A stretch of 64,000 nucleotides of DNA, taken from Cacajao melanocephalus (Eukaryota > Chordata > Mammalia > Primates > Pitheciidae). A program made the translations under genes and the position numbers. Below are positions 63,755 to 64,000 of this stretch, one piece after another. The notes under the pieces are model-generated. The model had not been told where the DNA came from. It saw only the letters and a program-made list of their open reading frames with translations, and made no database searches. Within the stretch, counting starts at the first letter, position 1; every line of letters begins with the position of its first letter. Where the stretch lies: contig CAUYLG010070558.1 in the NCBI GenBank assembly GCA_963573385.1, forward strand, positions 1 to 64,000, given 5' to 3'.

Positions 63755-64000
63755 TATTTTATTTTATTTATTTATTTTTTGGAGACAGGGTCTCAAGTGT
63801 TACCCAGGCTGGCATGCAGTGGCTTAATCACAGCTCACTGCAGCCTCAGACTCCTGGGCTCAAGGAATCTTCCTGCCTCAGCTTCTTGAATAGCTGGGAC
63901 CACCCACGCATGCCACAACACCCAGCTAATTTTTACATTTTTTTATGGAGATGAGGTCTCACTACATTGCTTAGGCTGGTCTCAAACTCCAGAACTTAAG
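63755..64000 (-). mobile_element. Alu, cut by the window end
   Basis: (TTTTA)n head, GGAGACAGGGTCTCAAGTGT; continues past 64000. Confidence 0.92.

Overview
The window is nuclear DNA from a primate. About 60 Alu elements (full-length, nested, tandem and half copies, several with recognisable target-site duplications) cover roughly a quarter to a third of it. The rest holds older L1, L2, MIR, MER-type and LTR debris and two recognisable, intact genes. The gene pair RAB6A / PLEKHB1 in convergent (tail-to-tail) order matches human chromosome 11q13.4 as I remember it, written here in reverse orientation. Several residues in both genes differ from the human proteins as I recall them (one in the RAB6A tail, six in PLEKHB1), and the gap between the genes (about 7 kb) is shorter than I remember for human. 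I therefore suspect a non-human simian, but this rests on memory and needs an alignment.

Layout. 1-17629: a large intron of RAB6A (+ strand), mostly Alus, opening with the antisense 5' UTR of an older full-length-type L1. 17630-19187: the last two coding exons of RAB6A, separated by an intron whose 5' splice site and branch point match the minor (U12) spliceosome consensus. 19188 to about 21150-21400: the RAB6A 3' UTR, free of Alus. About 21400-28390: the intergenic interval, with Alus, L2, MIR, a CA microsatellite and a G-rich purine tract. 28395-45107: PLEKHB1 on the minus strand, eight coding exons, all with consensus U2 splice sites, giving an uninterrupted 243-residue protein with an N-terminal PH domain and a C-terminal membrane segment. 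43975-44210 is a GC-rich block with a ZNF143/THAP11-type motif that could be an internal promoter. 45380-45450 holds GC boxes upstream of the first coding exon. 45500-64000: intergenic DNA with Alus, two ERV1-like solitary LTRs, other LTR-like fragments, purine microsatellites and ancient L1/MIR pieces. I see no gene there.

How the genes relate: RAB6A is a Golgi Rab GTPase, and PLEKHB1 (evectin-1) is a PH-domain, tail-anchored post-Golgi membrane protein. Their adjacency is shared locus history; nothing in the sequence shows a functional operon-like link. I found no CRISPR array, prokaryotic operon, tRNA, rRNA or previously undescribed multi-gene system. The most interesting directly visible signals are the U12-type intron in RAB6A, the candidate internal PLEKHB1 promoter, the frame-preserving PLEKHB1 exon 6, and an inverted pair of Alu half-elements just downstream of RAB6A.
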